Shown here piece after piece: positions 1-8,161 of a stretch of 64,000 nt of DNA. This DNA is from Bin52 sp965243345 (GTDB taxonomy: Bacteria > Pseudomonadota > Alphaproteobacteria > Thalassobaculales > Thalassobaculaceae). The stretch covers positions 1,922,001 through 1,986,000 of the forward strand of contig CBDEUR010000003.1 of assembly GCA_965243345.1 (NCBI GenBank), given 5' to 3'. The notes below the pieces were generated by a model that had not been told where the DNA came from, made no database searches, and was given only the letters and a program-made list of their open reading frames with translations. Made by a program: the position numbers and the translations under genes. Position 1 is the stretch's first letter, and every line of letters starts with the position of its first letter.

Positions 1-314
1 ATCACCTCGCGGCTGACCAGCGACGACTTCATCCCCGCGTGGCCCATCGCGATCCCGTCGGTCACGGTGATGGTCGTGAACTCGCGCGGCGTTCCCTTCT
101 CGCGCTTGACGCCGATCTTGACCGCCTGCGCCTGGCGCGACAGGGCGATGTTGCACGGTGCCGCCTCGTTCCAGGCCGTCGCGACACCGACCAGGGGCTG
201 GTTGATCTCCTCTTCGGTCAACCCCATCGCGTAGAGGTAGGAGCGGTGCGGCGCGCGCTCCGGCCCCACGGTGACGTGGCGGCTCGGAAGTCTGGACTTG
301 TCAAAGGCGGACAT
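1..314 (-). CDS. ilvD: Dihydroxy-acid dehydratase, N-terminal part (gene runs off the window)
   Basis: The reverse strand from the ATG at 314 encodes about 104 residues beginning MSAFDKSRLPSRHVTVGPER, followed by an HRSYLYAMGL segment and GVATAWNEAAPCN. This is the conserved start of IlvD, an iron-sulfur enzyme that dehydrates 2,3-dihydroxy acids in valine, leucine and isoleucine synthesis. The family is about 550-610 residues, so most of the gene lies before base 1. It follows livG on the same strand after a 90-base gap, so co-transcription with the Liv transporter genes is possible. The frame is open to the window edge. The identification rests on the N-terminal signature; the cluster ligands are outside the window. 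Confidence 0.9.
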   Translation of the reverse strand, partial: MSAFDKSRLPSRHVTVGPERAPHRSYLYAMGLTEEEINQPLVGVATAWNEAAPCNIALSRQAQAVKIGVKREKGTPREFTTITVTDGIAMGHAGMKSSLVSREV

Positions 315-404
315 GGCTCTCCCCGGTCAGATCCTGCGTGGCAGTGCTGCGGTTTTGCCACGCACCCGCGTGCTTGGCAATCGGGGCCGGCTGTCCGCCG
401 GGCG

Positions 405-1223
405 TCAATGACCCGGCGATGCGCCCGCGTGCAGCATCGCACGGACCTCGTCGTCGTTCATTTCCTGGCCGAGATAGGCCTCGATCACCGCCGGATCGTC
501 CTTCACCGTTGCCGGAGGCCCCTCCCCGATCTTGCGCCCGTAGTCCAGCACCGTCACCGTGCTGCAGGTCTCCATCACCACCTTCAGGATATGCTCGACG
601 ATGAGGATCGTGAGGCCGTACCGGTCCTTCAGCCGCATGATGATGTCGAGCAGCCGGTCGATGTTGACCGGGGACAGTCCGGCCGCCGGTTCGTCCAGCA
701 TCAGCAGCCTGGGCTTCATCGCCATGGCCCGGCCGAGCGACAGCAGGCGTCTCTGCCCGCCCGAGAGCTCGCTTGCCGGCATGTCGGCGTAGTCGGCAAG
801 CCCGATGAAGGAGAGCAGGTCCATCATCTCCTCGCGGATCGCCGCGTCGCGCCTCTCGACGTGCCCACTGTTCAGGATCGTCGTGAACAGGCCGTAGGGG
901 ACATGCATGTGATGCCCGACCATCACGTTCTGCAGGACACTCATCTCCTGGAACAGGCGCAGCAGCTGGAAGGTCCGCGCAATTCCCATGGCACCGATCC
1001 GGTGCGACGGCAGCGAGGTGATGTCACGCCCGTCGAAGATGACGGTGCTGCCGCGCTCGGCCCGGTAGATGCCGGTCACGAGGTTGAAGAAGGTCGATTT
1101 CCCCGACCCGTTCGGTCCGATCAGTCCGTGGATGCTGCCGGCCTCCACCGAGATGTCGAGCTCGGCAATGGCGCGCAGGCCGCCGAAGTTCTTCGACAGC
1201 TGCCGTGTCTCAAGCAGCGCCAT
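405..1223 (-). CDS. livG: Branched-chain-type ABC transporter ATP-binding protein (LivG-like)
   Basis: This 272-residue ATPase energises a high-affinity uptake system of the branched-chain amino acid (HAAT) family at the inner membrane. Walker A GPNGSGKST is at residues 36-44, the signature LSGGQ at about 153, Walker B LLMLDEP at about 173 and the switch His in IVEHIL near 215. The insert after the Q-loop containing MVGHHMH is typical of LivG rather than LivF. The start overlaps the end of the upstream livM by 14 bases, so the two are translationally coupled. It is the last gene of a five-gene minus-strand operon (livF-livH-livK-livM-livG). The substrate cannot be read from the sequence; HAAT systems also import amides, urea and aromatic acids. 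Confidence 0.92.
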   Translation of the reverse strand: MALLETRQLSKNFGGLRAIAELDISVEAGSIHGLIGPNGSGKSTFFNLVTGIYRAERGSTVIFDGRDITSLPSHRIGAMGIARTFQLLRLFQEMSVLQNVMVGHHMHVPYGLFTTILNSGHVERRDAAIREEMMDLLSFIGLADYADMPASELSGGQRRLLSLGRAMAMKPRLLMLDEPAAGLSPVNIDRLLDIIMRLKDRYGLTILIVEHILKVVMETCSTVTVLDYGRKIGEGPPATVKDDPAVIEAYLGQEMNDDEVRAMLHAGASPGH

Positions 1224-2280
1224 GATCCTGCCCTTCCGCCGCCTCGCGGCGCTGGCGCAGCGCGATGAACCGGCGGGTACTGATCGCGCGGTCGATCACG
1301 CCGCCGATCCCCTGGGGCATGAACATGACGAGCAGCACCATGCTCAGTCCGAACATCAGCGGCTGGTAGAAGTAGTATTCGAGGGTCTGGTCGTAGATCA
1401 CGGTCACGACGATCGCCCCGATCACCCCGCCCCAGATATGGCCGATCCCGCCGAGCACGACCATCAGCAACAGGGTGACCATCTCGATGATGGTGAAATT
1501 GTTGTGATGGATGTAGCCGGGAGGCATGTGTGCGAACAGCGCGCCGGCCGCTCCGGCATAGAGGGCGCTGATCACGAAGGCGAGCAGCTTGTGCCGGGGC
1601 ACGTTGATGCCGTGAACACCGGCGGCGATCACGTCCTCGCGGATCGCCATGAAGGCCCGGCCGGTCGCCGACCTGAGCAGTGAGAACGAGAGGTACAGGC
1701 CGACCAGCGCCGCGGTCATCACCAGGTAGTAGTAGCTCTGGAAGGAGTCGAACACGAACCCCATGATTTCCGGCGGCGGGATCAGCATCAGCCCGGTCGA
1801 GGATCCGAGAAACGGCGTGACCGCGATCATGATCCGCACACTCTCGCCGAGCCCCAGGGTCGCAAGGGCGAGGTACGCGCCTTCCAGGCGCACCGACGGC
1901 AGGCCGACGACGATCCCGGCCAGACCCGCGAGCAGGACACCGAGCGGAAACGAGACCCAGAACGACAGGCCGAGGTGGATCGAGAGCAGTGCCGAGGACA
2001 CGGCGCCGATCGCGTACAGCCCGACGTGCCCGACCGTAACCTGGCCGCAGAAGCCCTTGACGATGTTGAGACCGACCGTCAGCAGGATGAAGATGCAGAT
2101 CTTGTTGATCAGGTAGACGTAGTAGTCGCTGAGCCCGATGGTGACCAGCTGCGGCACCGGCAGAAGCAGCACGAAGACGACCATCCACGGCACCAGCCGG
2201 TGGATCCGGTTCAGCCTCCCGACCCCGTCCGCGAACATCGACGCAACGGAGAGTGCCGTTGCCTGCATTCCGTCACGCAC
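1210..2280 (-). CDS. livM: Branched-chain-type ABC transporter permease (LivM-like)
   Basis: A 356-residue polytopic inner-membrane protein. The hydrophobic segments, the GLNIVKGFCGQVTVGHVGLYAIGA-like loop near residue 70 and the LGGIGHIWGGVIGA EAA-type loop near residue 270 mark LivM, the second permease subunit. The loop contacts the ATPases LivG and LivF. It overlaps livG by 14 bases and follows the binding-protein gene after an 82-base gap that holds a strong hairpin. A start at 2280 gives a charged N-terminus before the first membrane segment. Its likely partner is the LivH encoded at 3635-4540. Confidence 0.9.
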   Translation of the reverse strand: MRDGMQATALSVASMFADGVGRLNRIHRLVPWMVVFVLLLPVPQLVTIGLSDYYVYLINKICIFILLTVGLNIVKGFCGQVTVGHVGLYAIGAVSSALLSIHLGLSFWVSFPLGVLLAGLAGIVVGLPSVRLEGAYLALATLGLGESVRIMIAVTPFLGSSTGLMLIPPPEIMGFVFDSFQSYYYLVMTAALVGLYLSFSLLRSATGRAFMAIREDVIAAGVHGINVPRHKLLAFVISALYAGAAGALFAHMPPGYIHHNNFTIIEMVTLLLMVVLGGIGHIWGGVIGAIVVTVIYDQTLEYYFYQPLMFGLSMVLLVMFMPQGIGGVIDRAISTRRFIALRQRREAAEGQDHGAA

Positions 2281-2316
2281 CTGCCTGATCTCTCCTGCCT
2301 GCCCGATCCGAAGGCA

Positions 2317-2345
2317 GGACCGCCGGACTTACTCTCCGGCGGTCC
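2317..2345 (-). promoter_or_regulatory. Intercistronic hairpin after the first liv binding-protein gene
   Basis: A perfect inverted repeat lies 18 bases beyond the stop of the binding-protein gene and before livM. The arms are GGACCGCCGGA and TCCGGCGGTCC (11 bp) with a 7-base loop. There is no T-run on either side, so it is not a classical intrinsic terminator. By analogy with periplasmic binding-protein operons it probably protects the upstream message or partly attenuates transcription, giving more binding protein than permease. That role is inferred from position. Confidence 0.7.
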
Positions 2346-2362
2346 GTGCCCGGTGGAAGACG

Positions 2363-3571
2363 TCAGAGGCCGAAGTCCTCCGGCATGGTCACCCGTGCCA
2401 GAACCTCGGTCACGTAGTCCTCGCCTCCCTTGGAGTAGGCGATCAGAACCGCGGTCCGGTTGCCGTCCCGGCACTGCGGTGTCGGATCGGCGCAGAAGCT
2501 GATCTCGCCCGAACCGAGGCCGCGGTAGCCCTTCACCGACGCGATCGCGTCGCGGATGGCGGTGCGGTCGGCTGCGAGGTCACCGTCCTCGAGCGAGAGG
2601 CTGGCCCGGTTCAGCGCAATCTCCACGATGCGGACCAGGTCATAGGCCTGGCTGAAATCGTGGTCCGGCGCATGGATCCCGTAGCGGGAGCGGACCATCT
2701 CGTTGAACAGGCGCGCGATCGGCCTGGTGTCCGCGGCCGCGTACGCGGCGGCGAAGAACACGCCCTTGGCGGCGTCACCGGCGATGGCAGGCACCGGCGA
2801 GTTGGACGCCGACGAGGAGCCGATCCGACGCACTTCCTCCCCGATCCCGGCCTCGTAGGACTGCACGAGCGCCCGGGCCATGGTCTCGGCAAGCGCCGCG
2901 ATCATGATGCCGTCAACGCCGGCCGACTTGATCTTCTGCATGTGGGTGCGGAAGTCGACTTCCTTCTCCTGCACCTGGGCCACGTACACCGCCTCGGCCC
3001 CGTGCTGGGAGTTCATCTGCGCCTGCATCGCTTCACAGTCGTTCTGGGACGCCGCGTCGGCCGCGCAGATGTAGGCAATCCGCTTACCGATGTTCTCGCC
3101 GACATACTTGGCGTTCACCCCGGCGTAGTACCGACCGGAGACCGGCACCCGGAACACCCAGGCGCTTCCCTTCTTGGTGATCTTCTCGTTGGTCGAGTGC
3201 GGAATGATCTGGGGAACTTCCGCCTTCGCGGTGACATCCACGATCGGCAGCGTGACCGACGAGCAGGTCGACCCGATCAGCAGATGGACCTTTTCCTGGA
3301 AGATCAGCTTGTTGGCGTTGGCTACTCCCTTGTCCGACTTGCACTCGTCGTTGAGCAGGGTCGCCAGGATCATGTTGCCGTTGATGCCACCGGCCTCGTT
3401 GATCATGCCGATTTCATCCATGACCATCTGGCCGTACTTCTGGCCGTTCTCGCTGATCATGCGCATGGTGATGCCGACGCGGATGTCGGCGGCCAGCGCC
3501 GTCGACGCGAGTGCGCCGAGGACGCCCGCGACGATACCACCGGCGATCAACCGGCGTGCATGTGGTTTCAT
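2363..3571 (-). CDS. livK: Branched-chain-type ABC transporter substrate-binding protein (LivK-like)
   Basis: This 402-residue periplasmic protein has a signal peptide (MKPHARRLIAGGIVAGVLGA, cleavage expected after ALA near residue 28) followed by a type I periplasmic-binding fold (Peripla_BP_6). Typical landmarks are DEIGMINEAGGING, the GSTCSSVTLPIVDV segment and YDLVRIVEIALNRA. It captures the ligand for the adjacent LivHMGF complex. A good ribosome site (GGAG) precedes the ATG. Cysteines at several positions (CSS, CAAD, CEAM, CADPTPQC) suggest disulfides in the periplasm. The ligand is not predictable by eye. Confidence 0.9.
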   Translation of the reverse strand: MKPHARRLIAGGIVAGVLGALASTALAADIRVGITMRMISENGQKYGQMVMDEIGMINEAGGINGNMILATLLNDECKSDKGVANANKLIFQEKVHLLIGSTCSSVTLPIVDVTAKAEVPQIIPHSTNEKITKKGSAWVFRVPVSGRYYAGVNAKYVGENIGKRIAYICAADAASQNDCEAMQAQMNSQHGAEAVYVAQVQEKEVDFRTHMQKIKSAGVDGIMIAALAETMARALVQSYEAGIGEEVRRIGSSSASNSPVPAIAGDAAKGVFFAAAYAAADTRPIARLFNEMVRSRYGIHAPDHDFSQAYDLVRIVEIALNRASLSLEDGDLAADRTAIRDAIASVKGYRGLGSGEISFCADPTPQCRDGNRTAVLIAYSKGGEDYVTEVLARVTMPEDFGL

Positions 3572-3634
3572 GTCTCCATTCTCCTATCAGTTGACACGGA
3601 AACGCGGCGTGTCGGGATCGGCCCCGGCCGGTGA

Positions 3635-4540
3635 TCAGGCCTTGACCCTGACCTCGACACCGAACAGGCCCGAGGGCCTGATCATCAGAACGAGTATCAG
3701 CAGCAGAAACGCGTAGATGTCCTTGTGGTTGGGCGAGATGTAGGCGGCGCCCAGGTTCTCGAAGATGCCGACCAGCAGTCCGCCGATGATCGCGCCCGGC
3801 AGGCTGCCGAACCCGCCGACCACGGCGGCGGCGAACGCCTTCATCAGCATCAGGTAGCCCATCTCGACCTGGACCGACTGCATCGGCCCGATCAGGGTTC
3901 CGGCGGCAGCGGCAAGCGCACAGGCCAGCCCGAAGATGACAGAGATCATCAGCGGAACGTTGATGCCCATCAGGAAGGCGATGTCCTTGTTGGCTGCCAC
4001 CGCGCGCACGGCCAGCCCGGTGCGGGTCTTCTTGAGGAACAGGTGCAACGCGGCCATCAGCACCACGGCGATGATCGCGGTCAGCCCGTAGCTGCGCGGC
4101 AGGGTGATGTCACCGACCTCCAGCGCCGGGCCGAGATCCACCGGGAACGGTTCGGCATCCGCGCCCCAGATCAGGAAGGCGATGTTCTGCAGGACCACCG
4201 ACATGCCGAAGCCGCAGATGATCATGCCCATTCCGGCCACCGTGTAGCCACCGCCGCTGCGCGTCAGGCGCCGGTAGAACACCCGCTCGATCACGATGCC
4301 CAGCAACCCGATGCTGATCATCGCCGCGAGCAGCGCCAGCGGGTAGGGAAGGCCCATCTGCGACGAGAACACCAGCCCGAAGAAGGCCCCGAACATGTAC
4401 ACCTCGCCATGGGCGAAGTGCACGATGTCCAGTCCCGAGTAGATCAGCGAGATGCCGAGGGCGACGATTCCGTAGACCACGCCGATCGTCAGTCCGAACA
4501 TGATGAACGCGAGCAACGATGAGAAATCGAATTCCATCAC
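3635..4540 (-). CDS. livH: Branched-chain-type ABC transporter permease (LivH-like)
   Basis: A 301-residue permease with about eight hydrophobic segments. The N-terminal GVVYGIVALGISLIYSGLDI stretch, the FAHGEVYMFGAF motif near residue 43 and the AAVVGGFGSLPGAIIGGLL EAA loop near residue 240 are hallmarks of LivH. It pairs with LivM in the membrane. It starts 6 bases after the stop of livF and ends 63 bases before the binding-protein gene, all on the same strand, consistent with one operon. Confidence 0.92.
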   Translation of the reverse strand: MMEFDFSSLLAFIMFGLTIGVVYGIVALGISLIYSGLDIVHFAHGEVYMFGAFFGLVFSSQMGLPYPLALLAAMISIGLLGIVIERVFYRRLTRSGGGYTVAGMGMIICGFGMSVVLQNIAFLIWGADAEPFPVDLGPALEVGDITLPRSYGLTAIIAVVLMAALHLFLKKTRTGLAVRAVAANKDIAFLMGINVPLMISVIFGLACALAAAAGTLIGPMQSVQVEMGYLMLMKAFAAAVVGGFGSLPGAIIGGLLVGIFENLGAAYISPNHKDIYAFLLLILVLMIRPSGLFGVEVRVKA

Positions 4541-4546
4541 CGCTCC

Positions 4547-5284
4547 TCAGTGCACCAGTTCGTCTTCGCTGCCGGCAACGGAACCGCCGAGGAACGATGA
4601 CTTGACGTTCGGGTCCGCGAGCAGGTCCCGGGCCTCGCCTTCCATGAGGATGAGGCCGTCGCGGATGATGTATCCGTACTCGGCCAGCAGCAGCGCCATG
4701 CGGACATTCTGCTCCACGATCAGCACCGTGACCCCGGCGTCCCGGATCCGGTTGATGGCGACGAAAATGTCCAGCACCACCTTCGGGGCCAGTGCCGCGC
4801 TCGGCTCGTCCAGCATGATCAGCCGCGGCCGCGCCATCAGGCCGCGGCCGATGACCAGCATCTGCACCTCGCCGCCGCTCAGTGTCCCGGACATCTGCGA
4901 GCGGCGCTCGCGCAGACGGGGAAAGAAACCGTAGATCCGCTCCAGGTCATCGGCGATGTCCCGGCGGTTGGCCCGGATGTGGGCGCCGAGCATCAGATTT
5001 TCCTCGACGGTCATCGCCGGGTAGGAGTCCTTACCCTGGGTCACCTGCACCAGGCCGCGGCGCACGATCTGGTCGGGACGCAGCCGGTGGATCACTTCCC
5101 CGTCGAACTCGATGCTGCCCTCCCACGTGGGAAGCAAGCCCGAGACCGCCCTGAGCAGGGTCGACTTGCCGGTGCCGTTTCCGCCGAGAAGGGCAACGAT
5201 CTGCCCGGCCCCGACCTCGAGGTCGACGCCCCGGAGGATCCGGATGCGCCCGTATCCTGTCTGCAACCCGCTGACCTTCAGCAT
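4547..5284 (-). CDS. livF: Branched-chain-type ABC transporter ATP-binding protein (LivF-like)
   Basis: A 245-residue ATPase, the second nucleotide-binding subunit of this transporter. Walker A GGNGTGKST is at about residues 34-42; the signature LSGGEVQML and Walker B LIMLDEPSAAL follow. I place the start at 5284 (MLKVSGLQTGYG) because it matches the family N-terminus and is preceded by GGAGAG. The frame stays open for 37 more codons upstream to 5395, but that extension is Arg/Gly-rich and unlike any LivF. The gene is first in its operon and faces the nitronate monooxygenase gene across a 380-base divergent region. Confidence 0.9.
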   Translation of the reverse strand: MLKVSGLQTGYGRIRILRGVDLEVGAGQIVALLGGNGTGKSTLLRAVSGLLPTWEGSIEFDGEVIHRLRPDQIVRRGLVQVTQGKDSYPAMTVEENLMLGAHIRANRRDIADDLERIYGFFPRLRERRSQMSGTLSGGEVQMLVIGRGLMARPRLIMLDEPSAALAPKVVLDIFVAINRIRDAGVTVLIVEQNVRMALLLAEYGYIIRDGLILMEGEARDLLADPNVKSSFLGGSVAGSEDELVH

Positions 5285-5661
5285 CTCTCCAACCAGTCCG
5301 CCATTCCCGGCCCGCGCCTGTGCGCCGACATGTCTGCCTCCGGGACCGCGGAACCCCCTGTTCCACTCCCTCGCACAGCCCGGCGGCTGCGCCACGTCTC
5401 GGTCTCGCTGACCTGCCGCGAGTGCGAACGACCGGTTTCTCCGACCGGTTCAGGACCCTCGCGGCGTCCGGATCGCCCCGGCAGGCTCCCGCACCGCCCG
5501 GCGATGCCGACAGGATACGGGCCACGCCGCGGATGTCCACCGCTATCGCCGCCGAGGCAGGGGGACCTGCCCCGGTCCAATGACGCCTGCCGGTGCGGCC
5601 CGCATGGACGGTGCGAACACTCCCGCGATACCCTGCCGGACCCGAATGTCGAGAGGAACCC
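5285..5661. other. Divergent intergenic region between livF and nitronate monooxygenase
   Basis: This 377-base stretch must hold the promoters of the liv operon (leftward) and of the nitronate monooxygenase gene (rightward). I see no convincing coding sequence and no clear sigma-70 boxes in it. The open frames crossing it are GC-driven and lack family resemblance. Confidence 0.5.
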
Positions 5662-5667
5662 GTGGCC

Positions 5668-6747
5668 ATGTTCACTGCCGGCGCTTCGTTGAACCGGGCG
5701 GTCTCGTTTGCCGAGGAGTACGGGCTGACGGCGCCGATCCTGCTGGCTCCGATGGCGGGCGCGACGCCGGCACCGCTCTCCATTGCGGTCGCGAAGGGCG
5801 GCGGCATGGGGGCGTGCGGGGTGTTGCTGATGAGCCCCGAACAGATCGCTGACTGGGTCGGCGAGGTTCGCACCGGCACCAATCGCGCATTCCAGCTGAA
5901 CACCTGGATACCCGATCCGGATCCGCACCGGGACCGGCTGCACGAAGCCGAGGTCAGGAACTTCCTGCGACAGTGGGGCCCGGAGGTGCCGGAAGACGCC
6001 GCCGACGCCGCGGCGCCGGACTTCCAAGCCCAGAGCGCCGCCATGCTCAACGCCGGGCCGGCCGTGATCTCCTCGATCATGGGCCTGTATCCGGAGCAGT
6101 TCGTCGCTCAGATGAAGGCCCGGAACATCCGGTGGTTTGCAACCGCCACTACCGTTGCGGAGGCAGTTCGGGCCGAACAGGCCGGCGCCGACGTTATCGT
6201 CGCCCAGGGCATGGAGGCGGGCGGGCACCGGGGAGCGTTTGACGCAGCTGCCGCGGGCCGGGACCTGGTCGGGCTGTTTTCGCTCTTGCCCGCGGTCAGG
6301 GACGCCGTGCAGGTTCCGGTGGTGGCGACCGGGGGAATCGCAGACGCCCGGGGAGTGGCGGCGGCACTCCTGCTCGGTGCATCCGCAGTCCAGGTTGGCA
6401 CCGGCTTCCTGCGTGCCCCGGAGTCTGGAATTGCGTCCGTCTGGGCCGATGCGATCGGCACGGCGTCACCGGAGGATACGGTCGCGACCGCCGCATTCTC
6501 CGGGCGGCTGGGGCGCAGCATCCGCACCCGGTACACGACCGCAGCGAGCGAGCCCCCGGCGCCCGCGCCTGCCCCCTACCCGATCCAGCGCCACCTGACC
6601 GGCCCGATGCGCGCCGAAGCGGCAAGAGCCGGTACCATTGACACCATGCAAGCCTGGGCCGGCCAGTCCGCGCGACTGGCGAAGGCCGCATCCGCCGCCG
6701 ACATCGTGACCGAGCTGTGGAACGGTGCCCGCGAGATACTGGGCTGA
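5668..6747 (+). CDS. Nitronate monooxygenase (2-nitropropane dioxygenase family)
   Basis: A 359-residue FMN enzyme with a TIM-barrel fold that oxidises alkyl nitronates such as propionate-3-nitronate to carbonyl compounds and nitrite. Seen in the sequence: the N-terminal PILLAPMAGA flavin motif, EAGGHRGAF with the conserved His near residue 190, VVATGGIADARG, and LLLGASAVQVGTGFL for FMN phosphate binding. The start is ATG 5668, with GAGAGG about 11 bases upstream; an in-frame GTG at 5662 is an alternative. The gene stands alone and its physiological nitronate is unknown. Confidence 0.85.
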   Translation: MFTAGASLNRAVSFAEEYGLTAPILLAPMAGATPAPLSIAVAKGGGMGACGVLLMSPEQIADWVGEVRTGTNRAFQLNTWIPDPDPHRDRLHEAEVRNFLRQWGPEVPEDAADAAAPDFQAQSAAMLNAGPAVISSIMGLYPEQFVAQMKARNIRWFATATTVAEAVRAEQAGADVIVAQGMEAGGHRGAFDAAAAGRDLVGLFSLLPAVRDAVQVPVVATGGIADARGVAAALLLGASAVQVGTGFLRAPESGIASVWADAIGTASPEDTVATAAFSGRLGRSIRTRYTTAASEPPAPAPAPYPIQRHLTGPMRAEAARAGTIDTMQAWAGQSARLAKAASAADIVTELWNGAREILG

Positions 6748-6962
6748 CGCGACACGGCCGTGACAGGCCGGCATCGCACCGGGCCGCCTCATCCCGGACC
6801 CGGAGCCGACCGGGTTCCCGGGCCGATCGAGTGGCGTGGCACTGCGGCAGTCACGGGCTCCACCTGCACGCGGCACTTTCGCTCCCGGGCAATCATCGGC
6901 GCAGTTCGCCAGCCGGGCCGGCCTCGCGACCCCGGCGCCAGCGCCTTCAAGAAACGACCCGT

Positions 6963-7495
6963 TCACCCAGCCGGAATGATGTCCACCACCAGCGCACGAA
7001 CGGTCCGGCCGCTTTCGCTGTTCCAGAAGCGTTCGATGCCGGTGTTCTCCGGAGCGGCGACTCCCGCCGACTCCACCATTCACGTGGCGTTGCCGTCGGC
7101 ATCGATACGGTGCCCGGTGATTCCGCCCTCGATGATGCAGGCGGCCCCGGCCTTCCTTCATGCCGGTGCAGCGCGACAGTCGTGCCCGGCTGGAAGAGGC
7201 TTTTGCGTGTCCGCAGGACAGGGCCAGCCCCGTCGTCGAATTCACCGTCGAGCGCGATCCTGCCAGGCTACTTGAGCGCTGCGATACCCGAGGTCTCTTT
7301 GCGCGCCTCGGCTGGAAGCTTGTCCAGGACTGACTTCCCTTCTGGTTCAGCCGCCACCTGTTGGGCGATCTGCTTGACGCCGGTCCTGTCTGCAAGGCCG
7401 GGCGCGCATTGATGGTACTCGTGGTCGTGCGCCAGCGCGCCCGCCGACGCGAGCAGGAAAAAGCCCGCCGTTACACCCCAGACCGATGCCTTCAT
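6963..7495 (-). pseudogene. Broken secreted cupin-domain protein
   Basis: Read from the ATG at 7495 (ribosome site GGAAGGAACGG), the frame gives a clear signal peptide (MKASVWGVTAGFFLLASAGA, then LAHDHEYHQC) and about 75 residues ending IAALK. An in-frame TAG at 7268-7270 interrupts it. The same frame continues with GRIALDGEFDD and a cupin motif, KSLFQPGTTVALHRHEG. It then needs a frameshift near 7150 to reach ACIIEGGITGHRIDADG, hits a TGA, and resumes with PENTGIERFW and ALVVDIIPAG before the final TGA at 6963. Three independent lesions argue for decay, not sequencing error. Alternatively the first 75 codons still make a small secreted protein. Confidence 0.75.
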
Positions 7496-8161
7496 ACCCG
7501 TTCCTTCCCGCTTCGAGGATGTTTTCACCGCCTCAAGAATACCCGATCCACGAATGTCTCGCGAGGTGCCATCCGGCCCGTCGCACACGTCATCGAACCG
7601 GTTTCGGCGCCGATCGATGGGCCGCTCGTCGCCTGCGACGGAGAATGACTATTCGCCGGGCGAATGACGCGGACAGGCCTGGCACCGCGCAGATCCACCC
7701 ACCGGGCGAACACCGCGGCTGGAAAACCTGCATGCCCCTCGCGATTCGACCCCGTGTCCCGGACGGGGGTACGAGAGGATCGCCTCGCGGCTGTCCCGAC
7801 GCCCTGCCGGTTGCGGCACCCGTTTGGCGCCGCTTTCGACCGCGCTGCTCCGGCACGCGGCAGTGGAGCGGAGCCCCGGCCCTGGCCACCAGTTCCGGCT
7901 ACCGGTGGCAGGCCACGTGCGACTGACCCCGTGTCGTTTCATGTGGCGCCCGGCTGCATCTGCCGCAGGTCACCGCCCATACGTGCCTGGCTGCCTTGCG
8001 AAGGCCGCTGTTCCGCTCCCACGGTCGTCGCCGCACTCCGGGGCGGGACAGGCTGGAGACGTCGCGCTTCCAGCCGAACTGTCACTGAACCCGGGCGCAC
8101 CCCCGGGGCGGGCCTGGCCCGCAGCTTGTGGGCCGGAACGCGGGTTGGATATGCTCGGGCC
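7496..8161. other. Intergenic region without a recognisable gene
   Basis: This 666-base stretch lies before the flavin monooxygenase. A frame is open from 7664 into that gene, but its extra N-terminus is Arg/Pro-rich and resembles no family. A 15-base palindrome (ATTCGCCGGGCGAAT, 7651-7665) is the only notable site and could be a regulator-binding sequence. Confidence 0.45.

Noticed and set aside
7651..7665. Palindrome ATTCGCCGGGCGAAT
   Set aside because: Short GC-rich palindromes are common here and no regulator gene is adjacent; mentioned only within the intergenic entry.
7664..8161. N-terminal extension of the flavin monooxygenase frame
   Set aside because: No ribosome site, Arg/Pro-rich, and the family starts at the ATG at 8162.
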